Source: Lachnospiraceae bacterium (GTDB lineage: Bacteria; Bacillota; Clostridia; Lachnospirales; Lachnospiraceae). From it: a DNA stretch of 64,000 nucleotides. Shown here piece by piece: positions 1 to 9,626 of the stretch. A program made the position numbers and the translations under genes. Location of the stretch: the NCBI GenBank assembly GCA_015057115.1, contig SVEZ01000002.1, positions 62,001 through 126,000 on the forward strand, written 5' to 3'. The notes beneath the pieces were generated by a model, which saw only the letters and a program-made list of their open reading frames with translations, was not told where the DNA came from and did no database searches. Each line of letters opens with the position of its first letter. The stretch's first letter is position 1.

Positions 1-3000
1 ATTGAAAAACGTGTAGAGCTTCATTGTCATACCAAAATGAGCGACATGGACGGTGTATCCGATGCCAAGGATATTGTAAAACGGGCGGTTGCCTGGGGAC
101 ACAAAGCCATTGCCATTACGGATCATGGTAATGTGCAGGCATTCCCGGAAGCCTTTCATGCCATCCGGGATATGAAGGACGCTGAGACCAGGGTAATCTA
201 CGGCGTAGAAGGGTATCTAGTGGATGATACAAAGGGAATGGTGGTTAATAGTCATGGACAGTCTTTGGATGATACCTACGTGGTATTTGATATTGAAACT
301 ACGGGACTAAGTGCCCTTACAGATACCATTATTGAGATTGGTGCGGTAAAAGTGGAGGCCGGAACCATTACGGATCGTTTTTCCACTTTTGTCAATCCTA
401 AAGTTCCTATTCCTTTTCGAATTGAGCAATTAACATCCATTAACGACGAAATGGTAATGGATGCACCGGTTATAGAAGAGGTTTTACCACAGTTCATGGA
501 ATTTTGCGAAGGAGCCATTATGGTGGCGCATAACGCGGAATTCGATATGGGCTTTATTTCCGTTGCCTGTGAAAAACAGAATTTGCCCTGTGATTTTACT
601 GTGGTAGATACAGTGGCAATGGCCAGAACCCTGATTCCAACCATTGCGAAATATAAGTTGGATCAGGTGGCAAAAGCATTAAAAATTGACTTGGGACATC
701 ATCACAGGGCAGTAGATGATGCAGAATGTACGGCGCATATTTTTATTAAATTGTGTGAAAGACTGAAAGAAGAAGAGGTATTTAATTTGGATGATGCCAA
801 TAAAATGGCACAGGCTTCCGATGATACCATTCGTAAACTGCCACAGTACCACGTGATTTTACTGGCGCAGAATGAAGTGGGAAGAGTGAATCTGTATCGG
901 ATTGTTTCTATTTCCCATTTGAAATATTTTCATCGATTCCCGAAGATACCAAAGAGTCTGATTGAGAAGTATCATGAAGGAATTATAGTGGGATCTGCCT
1001 GTGAAGCAGGAGAGCTGTACCAGGCAATCGTGCGGCAAAAGACCTATCAGGAAATTGCCAACATAGTGAATTTTTACGATTATCTGGAGATTCAGCCTTT
1101 GGCAAACAATATGTTTATGACCAGAGGAGAAGACCCCATGTTTGATTCCGTTGAGGATTTAAAGGATATTAACCGTCGCATTGTGAAGCTGGGAGAATCT
1201 TTTCAAAAACCGGTTGTAGCCACCTGCGATGTACATTACTTAGATCCGGAGGATGAGATTTATCGTCGTATTATTCTTGTTGGAAAAGGATTTGAAGATG
1301 AGGAGTCAGAGCTTTATCTTCGAACCACAGATGAGATGCTGAAGGAATTTGAGTATCTGGGTCGCGATAAAGCTTACGAAGTGGTGGTAACCAATACCAA
1401 TAAGATTGCGGATATGTGTGAATACATCGAACCGGTACGACCGGACAAATGTCCTCCGGTCATCCCGGATTCCGATAAGACCCTGCGCAGTATCTGCTAC
1501 CATAAGGCGAATTCCATTTACGGAGATCCCTTGCCGAAGGTAGTGGAAGAGCGATTGGAGCGTGAACTTACCTCCATCATCGGAAACGGTTTCGCGGTTA
1601 TGTATATTATTGCTCAGAAGCTGGTGTGGAAGTCTAATGAGGATGGCTATCTGGTTGGTTCCCGTGGTTCTGTTGGTTCTTCCTTTGTGGCCACCATGGC
1701 AGGTATAACGGAAGTTAATCCTTTGCCACCACATTATTATTGCAAGAAATGTCACTACAGCGATTTTGAATCGGAAGAGGTAAAAGCCTTAGCCGGGCGT
1801 TCCGGTTGTGACCTTCCAAGGAAAAAGTGTCCCAACTGTGGGGAAGAACTGGTACGTGAAGGCTTCGATATTCCATTCGAGACCTTCCTTGGATTCAAGG
1901 GTAACAAGGAGCCGGATATCGACTTGAACTTTTCCGGTGACTACCAAAGTAAGGCTCATAAGTACACAGAGGTTATTTTTGGTGACGGACAAACCTTCCG
2001 TGCCGGAACCATCGGTACTTTAGCAGATAAAACCGCTTTTGGTTACGTTAAGAATTACTATGAAGAACGGGGAATGCACAAGCGCACTGCGGAAATTGAC
2101 CGTATTGTACAGGGATGCGTAGGTGTACGGCGTACCACTGGTCAGCATCCGGGTGGTATTATCGTTTTGCCTTTAGGTGAAGAGATTTATTCTTTTACCC
2201 CGGTACAACATCCGGCAAACGATATGACAACGGATATTATTACCACCCATTTTGATTACCATTCCATTGACCACAATCTGCTGAAGCTGGATATTTTAGG
2301 ACACGATGATCCTACCATGATTCGAATGCTGGAGGATTTAACCGGAATTGATGCAAAGACCATACCTCTTGATGACGAGAAGGTTATGTCTTTATTCCAA
2401 AATACCTCTGCCCTTGGAATTACGCCGGAGGATATCGGGGGCTGTCCTATGGGATCTTTAGGTATTCCGGAGTTTGGAACGGATTTCGTTATTCAGATGT
2501 TGGTGGATACCAAACCCCAATCCATTTCCGATTTGATTCGTATTTCCGGATTATCTCACGGAACAGACGTATGGTTAGGTAATGCCCAGACCTTAATTGA
2601 GGAAGGAAAAGCAACCATTGCTTCGGCAATCTGTACCCGAGACGATATTATGACCTACCTTATCAGTATGGGTATAGAGAGTGAGCAGTCCTTTACCATT
2701 ATGGAGGCCGTTCGTAAAGGAAAGGGATTGAAACCGGAATGGGAAGAAATCATGACAGAACATGGTGTCCCGGATTGGTACATTTGGTCCTGTAAAAAGA
2801 TTAAATACATGTTCCCGAAAGCCCATGCGGCTGCCTACGTTATGATGGCATGGCGTATTGCTTATTGTAAGGTTTATTATCCCTTGGCATACTATGCGGC
2901 ATATTTTTCCATCCGTGCCAGCGCCTTTAACTATGAACTTATGTGTCAGGGCCCGGAGAAGTTGAAGTTCTTTATGAAACAGATCGAAAGCCAGGAAAAG

Positions 3001-3336
3001 CTTTCTAAAAAGGACGAAGATGTTATTAAGGATATGAAAAATGTCCGGGAAATGTATGCGCGTGGTTTCGAGTTTATGAAATTGGATGTTTACAAGGCAC
3101 AGGCACGTCGTGTTTCCATTATTGACGGCAAGCTGATGCCGCCATTAAACTCCATTGACGGTATGGGAGATAACGCGGCGGATGCAGTTGTAAAAGCGGC
3201 CAAGGACGGACCGTTTTTATCCAAGGATGATTTTAAAACCAGAACCAAGGTATCCCAGACCTGTATTGATTTGATGTCGGAGCTGGGAATTCTGGACTTG
3301 CCGGAGAGCAATCAGTTGTCCTTGTTTGATTTCTAA
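1..3336 (+). CDS. polC: DNA polymerase III PolC-type, 3' part (5' end lies outside the window)
   Basis: Frame open from base 1; PHP motif, DEDD exonuclease segment (VFDIETTGLSALTDTIIEIGA) and polymerase motifs (DPDIDLNFSGDYQ-like EPDIDLNFSGDYQ, HPGGIIVLP, FPKAHAAAYVMMAWRIAY). Confidence 0.97.
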   Translation: MEKRVELHCHTKMSDMDGVSDAKDIVKRAVAWGHKAIAITDHGNVQAFPEAFHAIRDMKDAETRVIYGVEGYLVDDTKGMVVNSHGQSLDDTYVVFDIETTGLSALTDTIIEIGAVKVEAGTITDRFSTFVNPKVPIPFRIEQLTSINDEMVMDAPVIEEVLPQFMEFCEGAIMVAHNAEFDMGFISVACEKQNLPCDFTVVDTVAMARTLIPTIAKYKLDQVAKALKIDLGHHHRAVDDAECTAHIFIKLCERLKEEEVFNLDDANKMAQASDDTIRKLPQYHVILLAQNEVGRVNLYRIVSISHLKYFHRFPKIPKSLIEKYHEGIIVGSACEAGELYQAIVRQKTYQEIANIVNFYDYLEIQPLANNMFMTRGEDPMFDSVEDLKDINRRIVKLGESFQKPVVATCDVHYLDPEDEIYRRIILVGKGFEDEESELYLRTTDEMLKEFEYLGRDKAYEVVVTNTNKIADMCEYIEPVRPDKCPPVIPDSDKTLRSICYHKANSIYGDPLPKVVEERLERELTSIIGNGFAVMYIIAQKLVWKSNEDGYLVGSRGSVGSSFVATMAGITEVNPLPPHYYCKKCHYSDFESEEVKALAGRSGCDLPRKKCPNCGEELVREGFDIPFETFLGFKGNKEPDIDLNFSGDYQSKAHKYTEVIFGDGQTFRAGTIGTLADKTAFGYVKNYYEERGMHKRTAEIDRIVQGCVGVRRTTGQHPGGIIVLPLGEEIYSFTPVQHPANDMTTDIITTHFDYHSIDHNLLKLDILGHDDPTMIRMLEDLTGIDAKTIPLDDEKVMSLFQNTSALGITPEDIGGCPMGSLGIPEFGTDFVIQMLVDTKPQSISDLIRISGLSHGTDVWLGNAQTLIEEGKATIASAICTRDDIMTYLISMGIESEQSFTIMEAVRKGKGLKPEWEEIMTEHGVPDWYIWSCKKIKYMFPKAHAAAYVMMAWRIAYCKVYYPLAYYAAYFSIRASAFNYELMCQGPEKLKFFMKQIESQEKLSKKDEDVIKDMKNVREMYARGFEFMKLDVYKAQARRVSIIDGKLMPPLNSIDGMGDNAADAVVKAAKDGPFLSKDDFKTRTKVSQTCIDLMSELGILDLPESNQLSLFDF

Positions 3337-3360
3337 GCAGTAATAGGATGGGAGAATTGT

Positions 3361-4173
3361 ATGAGTACAAAATACATATTTGTGGATTTGGATGGCACGC
3401 TTTTAAATGATGAAAAGAAGGTTTGCCATCGAAACGCCAAGGCTATCGAGGAAGCTGTAAGACGTGGTCATCACGTGATTACAGCCACCGGCAGACCTTT
3501 GGAATCCGCTATTTTGGGTGCGAAAAATGCAGGACTGGACAGAAATGGCTGCTACATTTTATCCTATAACGGTGGACTTATTTATGAATGCAGTACCGCA
3601 AAGATTCTTTATGAAGAAACCCTGGCCATGCCTTTGGTACACAATATGTTTGATGCGGCTCGTAAGGCAGGCATTCATATTCAGGCCTATTGTGAAGGCA
3701 AGGTTTGGTGTGAAGCCGATACAGAAGAGATGAAGCATTATCACCGAAACGGTCAAATGCCCTATGAAATTCATAAGGATGTTCCAGGGGAACTTCGAGA
3801 AAATACCAGAAAACTCATAGCCATCGCTTTTGACCACGAAAGGCTGATGGCATTTCAGAAGGAAACAGAAAAAATCTGGCAGGATAGTGCGGATACCATT
3901 TTTTCAACCCCCTATTATTTGGAGATTTTACCAAAGGGGATATCCAAAGGAAGCGGCATTCAAAAAATGGCAGATGTCCTGGGCTTTTCCATGGAAGATA
4001 CCATTGCCATCGGCGATGAAGAAAATGATATTTCCATGATTCGTAAGGCCAACCTGGGTGTTGCTATGGTAAACGCCATTAAAAAAGCCAAAGAAGCTGC
4101 AGATTATATTACCCTTGCCAATAACAATGAGGGCGGGGTAGGAGAAGTAATCGAGAAATTTGTTTTGAATTAA
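3361..4173 (+). CDS. Cof-type HAD-IIB family hydrolase
   Basis: N-terminal VDLDGTLLND, C-terminal IGDEENDISMI motif typical of HAD-IIB phosphatases. Confidence 0.93.
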   Translation: MSTKYIFVDLDGTLLNDEKKVCHRNAKAIEEAVRRGHHVITATGRPLESAILGAKNAGLDRNGCYILSYNGGLIYECSTAKILYEETLAMPLVHNMFDAARKAGIHIQAYCEGKVWCEADTEEMKHYHRNGQMPYEIHKDVPGELRENTRKLIAIAFDHERLMAFQKETEKIWQDSADTIFSTPYYLEILPKGISKGSGIQKMADVLGFSMEDTIAIGDEENDISMIRKANLGVAMVNAIKKAKEAADYITLANNNEGGVGEVIEKFVLN

Positions 4174-4220
4174 AAGAAGCGCATGTGGAATAGATTAGTT
4201 CACTCCGGCATGCGCTTTTT
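4171..4220. terminator. Convergent/bidirectional intrinsic terminator
   Basis: AAAAGAAGCGCATG...CATGCGCTTTTTC inverted repeat between convergent genes; one arm overlaps the 3' end of the minus-strand PHP gene. Confidence 0.7.
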
Positions 4221-5067
4221 CTAATTTTTCATAAAGTTCATAGGGTACATATAGGTTCCCTTTTCCTTTTCCCAAATGAATATAAGCTTTATTACTTCCG
4301 TGGAAGTCGGAGCCACCGGTCATTAACAAGTTGTATTCTTTGGCAAATTTCTTCATGCGATGCTCTTCATCGTTGTAATAGGTGCTGTAAACGCACTCAA
4401 TTCCATTCAATCCGACGCGCGTAAGAGAGGAGATCATCTCATTTAAGGGTTTGTCCTTTAAATTGTACAAAGGTGGATGGGCAAGTACCGCAAGCCCGCC
4501 TGCAGCGTGGATTAGAGCGATTGCATCTTTTGTGCTGACCTTTTTTCTGGACACAAAACAGGGGGCAGTATCTCCCAAATATTTTTTGAAAGCTTCGTTC
4601 ATATTTTTAACCTGCTTCGTATCAAACAGATATCTTGCCATATGCGCTCTTGTTATGACAGAATCAGGATATAGTGTTTCTAAGTCCTCCATAGTAATAG
4701 ATATGCCATGGGCCTGCAGTTTTTCCACCATTTGCTCATTACGATGAAGGCGGCTATGCAGATATTCGGCCAAATAATGGCGAAAATCTTCATTTTTTTC
4801 ATCGATGAAATATCCCAATAAATGGACTTCTTTACTAAAAGCACCATCCGGCGAGGTATACTCCGTAGAAAGCTCTATTCCCGGCACGAAATCAATGCCG
4901 GCTTCCTTACAAAGCTTCTGCATTTCGGCTACACCATCTACACTGTCGTGATCAGTCAAAGCAATAGCTCTTAGATTGATATTTTCAGCGTATTCCACCA
5001 ATTCTTTTACTGTTAGTGTTCCGTCGGAATGAACCGAGTGAACATGTAAATCTATGGCATTTTCCAT
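4195..5067 (-). CDS. PHP domain-containing metal-dependent phosphoesterase
   Basis: DLHVHSVHSDGTLTVKELVEYA, ALTDHDSVDG, GGSDFHG motifs of the TrpH/YciV-type PHP family. Confidence 0.92.
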   Translation of the reverse strand: MENAIDLHVHSVHSDGTLTVKELVEYAENINLRAIALTDHDSVDGVAEMQKLCKEAGIDFVPGIELSTEYTSPDGAFSKEVHLLGYFIDEKNEDFRHYLAEYLHSRLHRNEQMVEKLQAHGISITMEDLETLYPDSVITRAHMARYLFDTKQVKNMNEAFKKYLGDTAPCFVSRKKVSTKDAIALIHAAGGLAVLAHPPLYNLKDKPLNEMISSLTRVGLNGIECVYSTYYNDEEHRMKKFAKEYNLLMTGGSDFHGSNKAYIHLGKGKGNLYVPYELYEKLEKAHAGVN

Positions 5068-5226
5068 AACTGGCCTCCTGTATGCTAAAAATCACCTACA
5101 CAATATAGCATATCCGGAGTGGTTTGTATAGCGTAATTTCATAACCCAAGAAAAGGCACCTTCCCCAACACGCCAAAATATGGTATGCTTTACAGGAAGT
5201 ACATGAAAATTGATTGGGGGACTAGC

Positions 5227-6237
5227 ATGTTAAATGATTTGATTGTAATCGGAACTTCACTTGTAACGGTTTTATTTTCTTTGCTTTTGTGGTTACGTTA
5301 TAAAAGCAAGGACCCACAGGTTAAGACGGTGGAATTCTACCCGCCGGAGGGGTTGACGCCTGCGGAAATCGGATATGCTTTGGATGAAAAATTGGAGGAT
5401 AGAGAGGTTCTAAGTATGGTCTATTATCTTGCGGATAAAGGCTACATTTCCATTGAATCCGATAAAAAGGGCATAGTGCTGAAAAAGATAAAGGACGTAG
5501 ATGAAAGTGAACCGAAATTTTTGGGAACCTTTATGAATGCCTATTTTCCGGGAGATGCCAAAGTTTTTGATATGAAGAATGCACCAAAGAATTTTATTGA
5601 GCAGTTTGCCCAGGCATGGATACAGGTGCAGAGTGGCTACGAAGAGAAGTATGGAACAGTATATAAAAACGAGTCCTTCACCCGAAGATTTGTATGTATT
5701 TTATTTGCAATCATTAATATGGTTGTGTTCTGTATGGAGATGAAGGAATTTGCTGCCTTCGCCCTTGCCTATGTACCTGCCTTTTTCGTGATCTTTGGTA
5801 TGCTGTTGGGCTGGAAGGGATACGATAACTACCAGGTTAATGAAAAGAAGGGCAAGGGTAAAATTATTCTGGGTGCAATTCTATACGAGATTGCCATTGT
5901 TCTTATTATCCTTATGGTGGACGTATCCATATTGAAATTACCTACACTTGCGTTTTTTGGAGGGGAAACGGCTATATTTGCACTTTCCATAGTGATGGCA
6001 ACCCGATCCGACAAGAATGCGGAACTCATGATGAAGATATATGGATTCCGGGATTTTATTAAAGATGCGGAGTATGATAAGATGGTGGTTTTATCTCAGG
6101 ATGATCCGGAGTATTACTATCATATATATCCCTATGCCATCATTTTCGGTATGGAAGGAAAATGGTCCAAGCATCTTGACAAGCTTGCTATTCAGAACCT
6201 TACCATACGACGAAAAGGTTGGGAAAAAACAAAATAA
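5227..6237 (+). CDS. DUF2207-like membrane protein (C-terminal half only)
   Basis: VEFYPPEGLTPAEIGYALDEKLEDREVLSMVYYLADKGYISIE followed by TM helices; resembles the C-terminal part of DUF2207 proteins. Start placed at internal ATG 5227; the ORF track starts at 5185. Confidence 0.7.
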   Translation: MLNDLIVIGTSLVTVLFSLLLWLRYKSKDPQVKTVEFYPPEGLTPAEIGYALDEKLEDREVLSMVYYLADKGYISIESDKKGIVLKKIKDVDESEPKFLGTFMNAYFPGDAKVFDMKNAPKNFIEQFAQAWIQVQSGYEEKYGTVYKNESFTRRFVCILFAIINMVVFCMEMKEFAAFALAYVPAFFVIFGMLLGWKGYDNYQVNEKKGKGKIILGAILYEIAIVLIILMVDVSILKLPTLAFFGGETAIFALSIVMATRSDKNAELMMKIYGFRDFIKDAEYDKMVVLSQDDPEYYYHIYPYAIIFGMEGKWSKHLDKLAIQNLTIRRKGWEKTK

Positions 6238-6248
6238 TATTGGTTTTA

Positions 6249-6291
6249 CAAAACGTGCTGTTTTTCATATAGAAAGACAGCACGTTTTTTC
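6249..6291 (+). terminator. Intrinsic terminator
   Basis: AAAACGTGCTGT-TTTTCATATAGAAAG-ACAGCACGTTTTTT stem followed by a T-tract. Confidence 0.85.
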
Positions 6292-6399
6292 AATGCGACA
6301 GTTTCGTGAAACATGATAAGCGGTTCTGTCTATTGTATATCTTGTTGAATAGCTGTTAAAATATGTGCAAGAATACAGCAAAGGCGGTGCTTGCAGACG

Positions 6400-7704
6400 A
6401 TGGATATACAGGATTTGTTTTACATGGAAGCTAAGAAAGGGATTTTATTGATTAATCCGAAGAATGCGGAAATGCTTGCCGTAGACGAACAGGACATAGA
6501 GAAGATCATAGATGCATTGGAAAATGATAAGAAGGATGCGATGTGCGAAAGATTTTTGAAACCCTTAGAAGAATCCCAATGCTGTGGGGCGGAGGTTTTG
6601 GCGTGCGGTTCCATCGGAATTCTTCCAACCTTTCAATGTAATTTTTCCTGCACCTATTGTTTTGAAAAGGACTTTGCAAAAATAAAGATGGAGTCTGCAA
6701 TGGTTCCGGCTATCAAAGAATTCGTGAAGGAATGGGATAAAGAATTCGGAATTGATACCAACATTGAGAGTATCGATCTTATGGGAGGAGAAATTCTGCA
6801 AGCAAAGAATCGCCAGTTGATAGAAGAAATTTGCAAGGAATTTGAAGGGGTTGAGTTTGAGGTTACCACAAACGGTGCAGAGCTTTTAGCGTTTAAAGAC
6901 TTGCTGAAAAAATACAGGGTGAAAGTTACGGTTTCGTTAGACGGAACGGAGAAAATGCAGAATTTGCGACGGAAAACGGCTGTTCCGAACGCGTATGAGA
7001 AAATTCTGGAGGGAATCCGATTTTTGATAGCAGAGAAAATAGAAACATCCATCGCGACGGTTATGAACACCGGATTGTCGGTCGGAGATTATATGGAATT
7101 TTTTGATATGCTGGAGGAATTGGGGTGGCTGAAAGAAGAGCGTATGGATGTAGCCTTTAGCGTGGAGATGAACGCCGGAATTCAGGGCTGCGATGTGGAA
7201 CGTCTAAAAGATACCATCCATTTGTACGAAGAACTTTTAGCGGCAGAACGTCGTATGTGGAAGGTTAGTCCCAGTATTATTATGGGGGCTTCAAATGTTG
7301 GAAAAATCCTTGAGAATAAATTAGAAAAGAATCAGGTGAATCTTTCGAGATGTCCCGCAAATGCCAGTGCCGGTCTGGTTTTTGGACCGGATGGATATGT
7401 GTATAACTGCAATCTGGTTGTGAATGAAAAGAATCGGATTGGACAGTATTATCCGAAAGTAGAAATTTACCGGGATGTTGTGGAAGCTTATCGGGATCGG
7501 AACTGCTCTACAATTGCAGAATGCAAAGACTGTAAGTTTGGATTGTTTTGTCAGGGAGGCTGTCCCTTATCTGCAATTACCCGGAGCGGAAGTATTCAAA
7601 AGGGTTTCTGCGGTATCTGGAAGGAGCCGGAGATTCTTGAAAAGCTTCCGTATGTAGTGGATGTTGAACATTTGTATGAGGTAGCAAATAGATATGAAGC
7701 GTAG
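6400..7704 (+). CDS. Radical SAM/SPASM peptide maturase
   Basis: CNFSCTYCFEKD (CxxxCxxC) plus SPASM-type Cys cluster (RCPANASAGLVFGPDGYVYNC...CSTIAECKDCKFGLFCQGGCPLS...FCGIW). ATG at 6400; the ORF track uses an upstream TTG at 6391. Adjacent to an exporter and two small peptides. Confidence 0.92.
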   Translation: MDIQDLFYMEAKKGILLINPKNAEMLAVDEQDIEKIIDALENDKKDAMCERFLKPLEESQCCGAEVLACGSIGILPTFQCNFSCTYCFEKDFAKIKMESAMVPAIKEFVKEWDKEFGIDTNIESIDLMGGEILQAKNRQLIEEICKEFEGVEFEVTTNGAELLAFKDLLKKYRVKVTVSLDGTEKMQNLRRKTAVPNAYEKILEGIRFLIAEKIETSIATVMNTGLSVGDYMEFFDMLEELGWLKEERMDVAFSVEMNAGIQGCDVERLKDTIHLYEELLAAERRMWKVSPSIIMGASNVGKILENKLEKNQVNLSRCPANASAGLVFGPDGYVYNCNLVVNEKNRIGQYYPKVEIYRDVVEAYRDRNCSTIAECKDCKFGLFCQGGCPLSAITRSGSIQKGFCGIWKEPEILEKLPYVVDVEHLYEVANRYEA

Positions 7705-9352
7705 TGTGCTGCGGGATATTTGGAGTTGTTTTGGAAAAAGTATTCGCGAATTTGAAGAATACAAGGGGAAATTGCTGTTGTCATCCATTGTGACGCTTCT
7801 TATTCAAATATCCGGACTATATGAAACCTTTGTACTTGCCGGGATAACGGATTCTCTTTATAAAAGAAACGGAAAAAGCTTTTATGTGTATTTGCTGATA
7901 GCCGTTATTGTGGGGTTAGTGACGATACTTCTTGATCTTTTCGGATATTGGCTGGATGTGATCATACAACAGCAGGTTTTGATGAAATTAAAGCTTGCTG
8001 CGATCAATCGGTTATGTAAGCGATCCGAAGCAGTGGCATCTTATTCCAGCGGAGAACAAAACAGCATTGTTCAGGAGGATTGCAATGCGCTGGTTTCCTT
8101 TGTGTTTGAGATCATATCGTATGCTTACAGTATAGGTGTGATTCTTTACGTGGGTGCCACACTGATATGGATTTCACCGAAGTGGGCAGGAATATTTGCC
8201 ATTGTACAGATTGCGGTTGGGATTATTCAGCGCAGAGGCGTAAAAAAGATAGAAGAATGTTCACGAGATCGCCTTGCATCCGAGAATGAGTTTCAGAAGT
8301 ATTTGAATGAAGAATTGGTGGAAATGCATGCCATCCGATATGAGAACTTGGGGGATGATGTAGTTTCTTTTGTAAAGAAAAATCTCAGTACTGTAATGAA
8401 AAAGCGATTTCGACAAAATCGTTGTGCGGTTGGAATTTCCAGTATGAGTGAAGGCGTGATGTACATTGGGAAAATGCTTTTGTTCTTCGGTATGGGATAT
8501 GAGGTGCTTCATGGAAGAGTTACCATGCGGGAATATATCGTATTTTATTCATACATGACTACTTTTACCGGAAATTTCATGTCGGTGATTCAAATGATGA
8601 CATCCTTGCAGCCAATGCTGATAAATGTACGCAGGTTACTGGGAGTGCTTCACACAGAACCCTTGGAAGCAGAGGAATATCAAAGAGTTGGCACGTTGGA
8701 GTTGCAGTCGGTCGAGAAAAAATTTGGAGAGAAGGTTTTATTTTCCAATACCGATGTGGTACTGGACTTCCGCAAAAATTATGCGCTTCTCGGAGCAAAC
8801 GGGACCGGAAAAACCACCTTTGCCAAAATGTTGATGGGAGAGGAAGGGGTCAACGGAGGAACCATCTTATTAGATGGAATGGAAAAAGAAATAATCCCAC
8901 GCGAAAAAATGACAGGAATCCGCTATTTTGCCGCAAAACCCTGCGTCTTTTCAGGAATGACGTTACGGGAGAACTTTTTGCTTGGAATAAGCAATAAACA
9001 GATCCAGGATGAGACCCTTTGCAGAATTTGTAATGATTTCTTATTCTTTGAGGATATCCGTCAGATGGATAACGGACTGGAAACCGTGCTTGGGAAAGAT
9101 GTTTCCCTGTCATCCGGACAGATGAAAAAGGTGGAACTGATCCGGGCAGCCCTTAGCGATGCGGATGTGATCGTTCTGGATGAACCCATGGCGAATCTGG
9201 ATGAAGAATTTCGCAAACGTTTTAAGGAGATATATGACAAATATTTTAAACAGAGAAAGGTGCTCATTCTTGAGCACGATGAAAAGCGGGTTGCATATGT
9301 AGACGAGATCCTCTGGATCAAGAACGGTCTTATCTGCAGCAGAAGCGTTTAA
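7694..9352 (+). CDS. ABC transporter, fused TM and ATPase domains (putative peptide exporter, no C39 peptidase domain)
   Basis: N-terminal hydrophobic segments; Walker A GANGTGKTT, signature LSSGQMKK, Walker B VIVLDEP. Start overlaps the maturase stop by 11 nt. Confidence 0.92.
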   Translation: MKRSVLRDIWSCFGKSIREFEEYKGKLLLSSIVTLLIQISGLYETFVLAGITDSLYKRNGKSFYVYLLIAVIVGLVTILLDLFGYWLDVIIQQQVLMKLKLAAINRLCKRSEAVASYSSGEQNSIVQEDCNALVSFVFEIISYAYSIGVILYVGATLIWISPKWAGIFAIVQIAVGIIQRRGVKKIEECSRDRLASENEFQKYLNEELVEMHAIRYENLGDDVVSFVKKNLSTVMKKRFRQNRCAVGISSMSEGVMYIGKMLLFFGMGYEVLHGRVTMREYIVFYSYMTTFTGNFMSVIQMMTSLQPMLINVRRLLGVLHTEPLEAEEYQRVGTLELQSVEKKFGEKVLFSNTDVVLDFRKNYALLGANGTGKTTFAKMLMGEEGVNGGTILLDGMEKEIIPREKMTGIRYFAAKPCVFSGMTLRENFLLGISNKQIQDETLCRICNDFLFFEDIRQMDNGLETVLGKDVSLSSGQMKKVELIRAALSDADVIVLDEPMANLDEEFRKRFKEIYDKYFKQRKVLILEHDEKRVAYVDEILWIKNGLICSRSV

Positions 9353-9411
9353 TTATGGTTATTATTTGCAAATATAACAATAAAACAACACAAACAAAGG
9401 AGGAGAATTCA

Positions 9412-9579
9412 ATGAAAGAATTGAAATTGTGGTCTACAAACGTAACACGTGGATTATCATCGGGAGATTGTCCTTACCCGAACGTTGATAATGGCGATAC
9501 TGGTGGTGGCGAAAAACCGAAGCCAAAGCCAAAATACAAAGCTGGCAAGCCGTGGGAACCACAGTTAGCAGGTTGCTAA
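9412..9579 (+). CDS. Putative RiPP precursor peptide A (55 aa): MKELKLWSTNVTRGLSSGDCPYPNVDNGDTGGGEKPKPKPKYKAGKPWEPQLAGC
   Basis: Strong RBS (AAAGGAGGAG) 7 nt upstream of ATG; leader and core motifs shared with the next ORF; directly downstream of rSAM maturase and exporter. Confidence 0.82.
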   Translation: MKELKLWSTNVTRGLSSGDCPYPNVDNGDTGGGEKPKPKPKYKAGKPWEPQLAGC

Positions 9580-9626
9580 TGTTAAAAGTTAAAAATTTAT
9601 ACTTTAAAATTGGGAGGATACTACAA

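Noticed and set aside
1306-1755. Minus-strand ORFs inside polC (276-644, 1306-1755, 1789-1992, 2593-2826, 3090-3311)
   Set aside because: All lie antisense within strongly supported PolC coding sequence.
6041-6316. 91-aa plus-strand ORF at the end of the DUF2207-like gene as an additional RiPP precursor
   Set aside because: Mostly an out-of-frame reading of the DUF2207-like gene and runs through the 6249-6291 terminator; lacks the leader/core motifs of peptides A and B.
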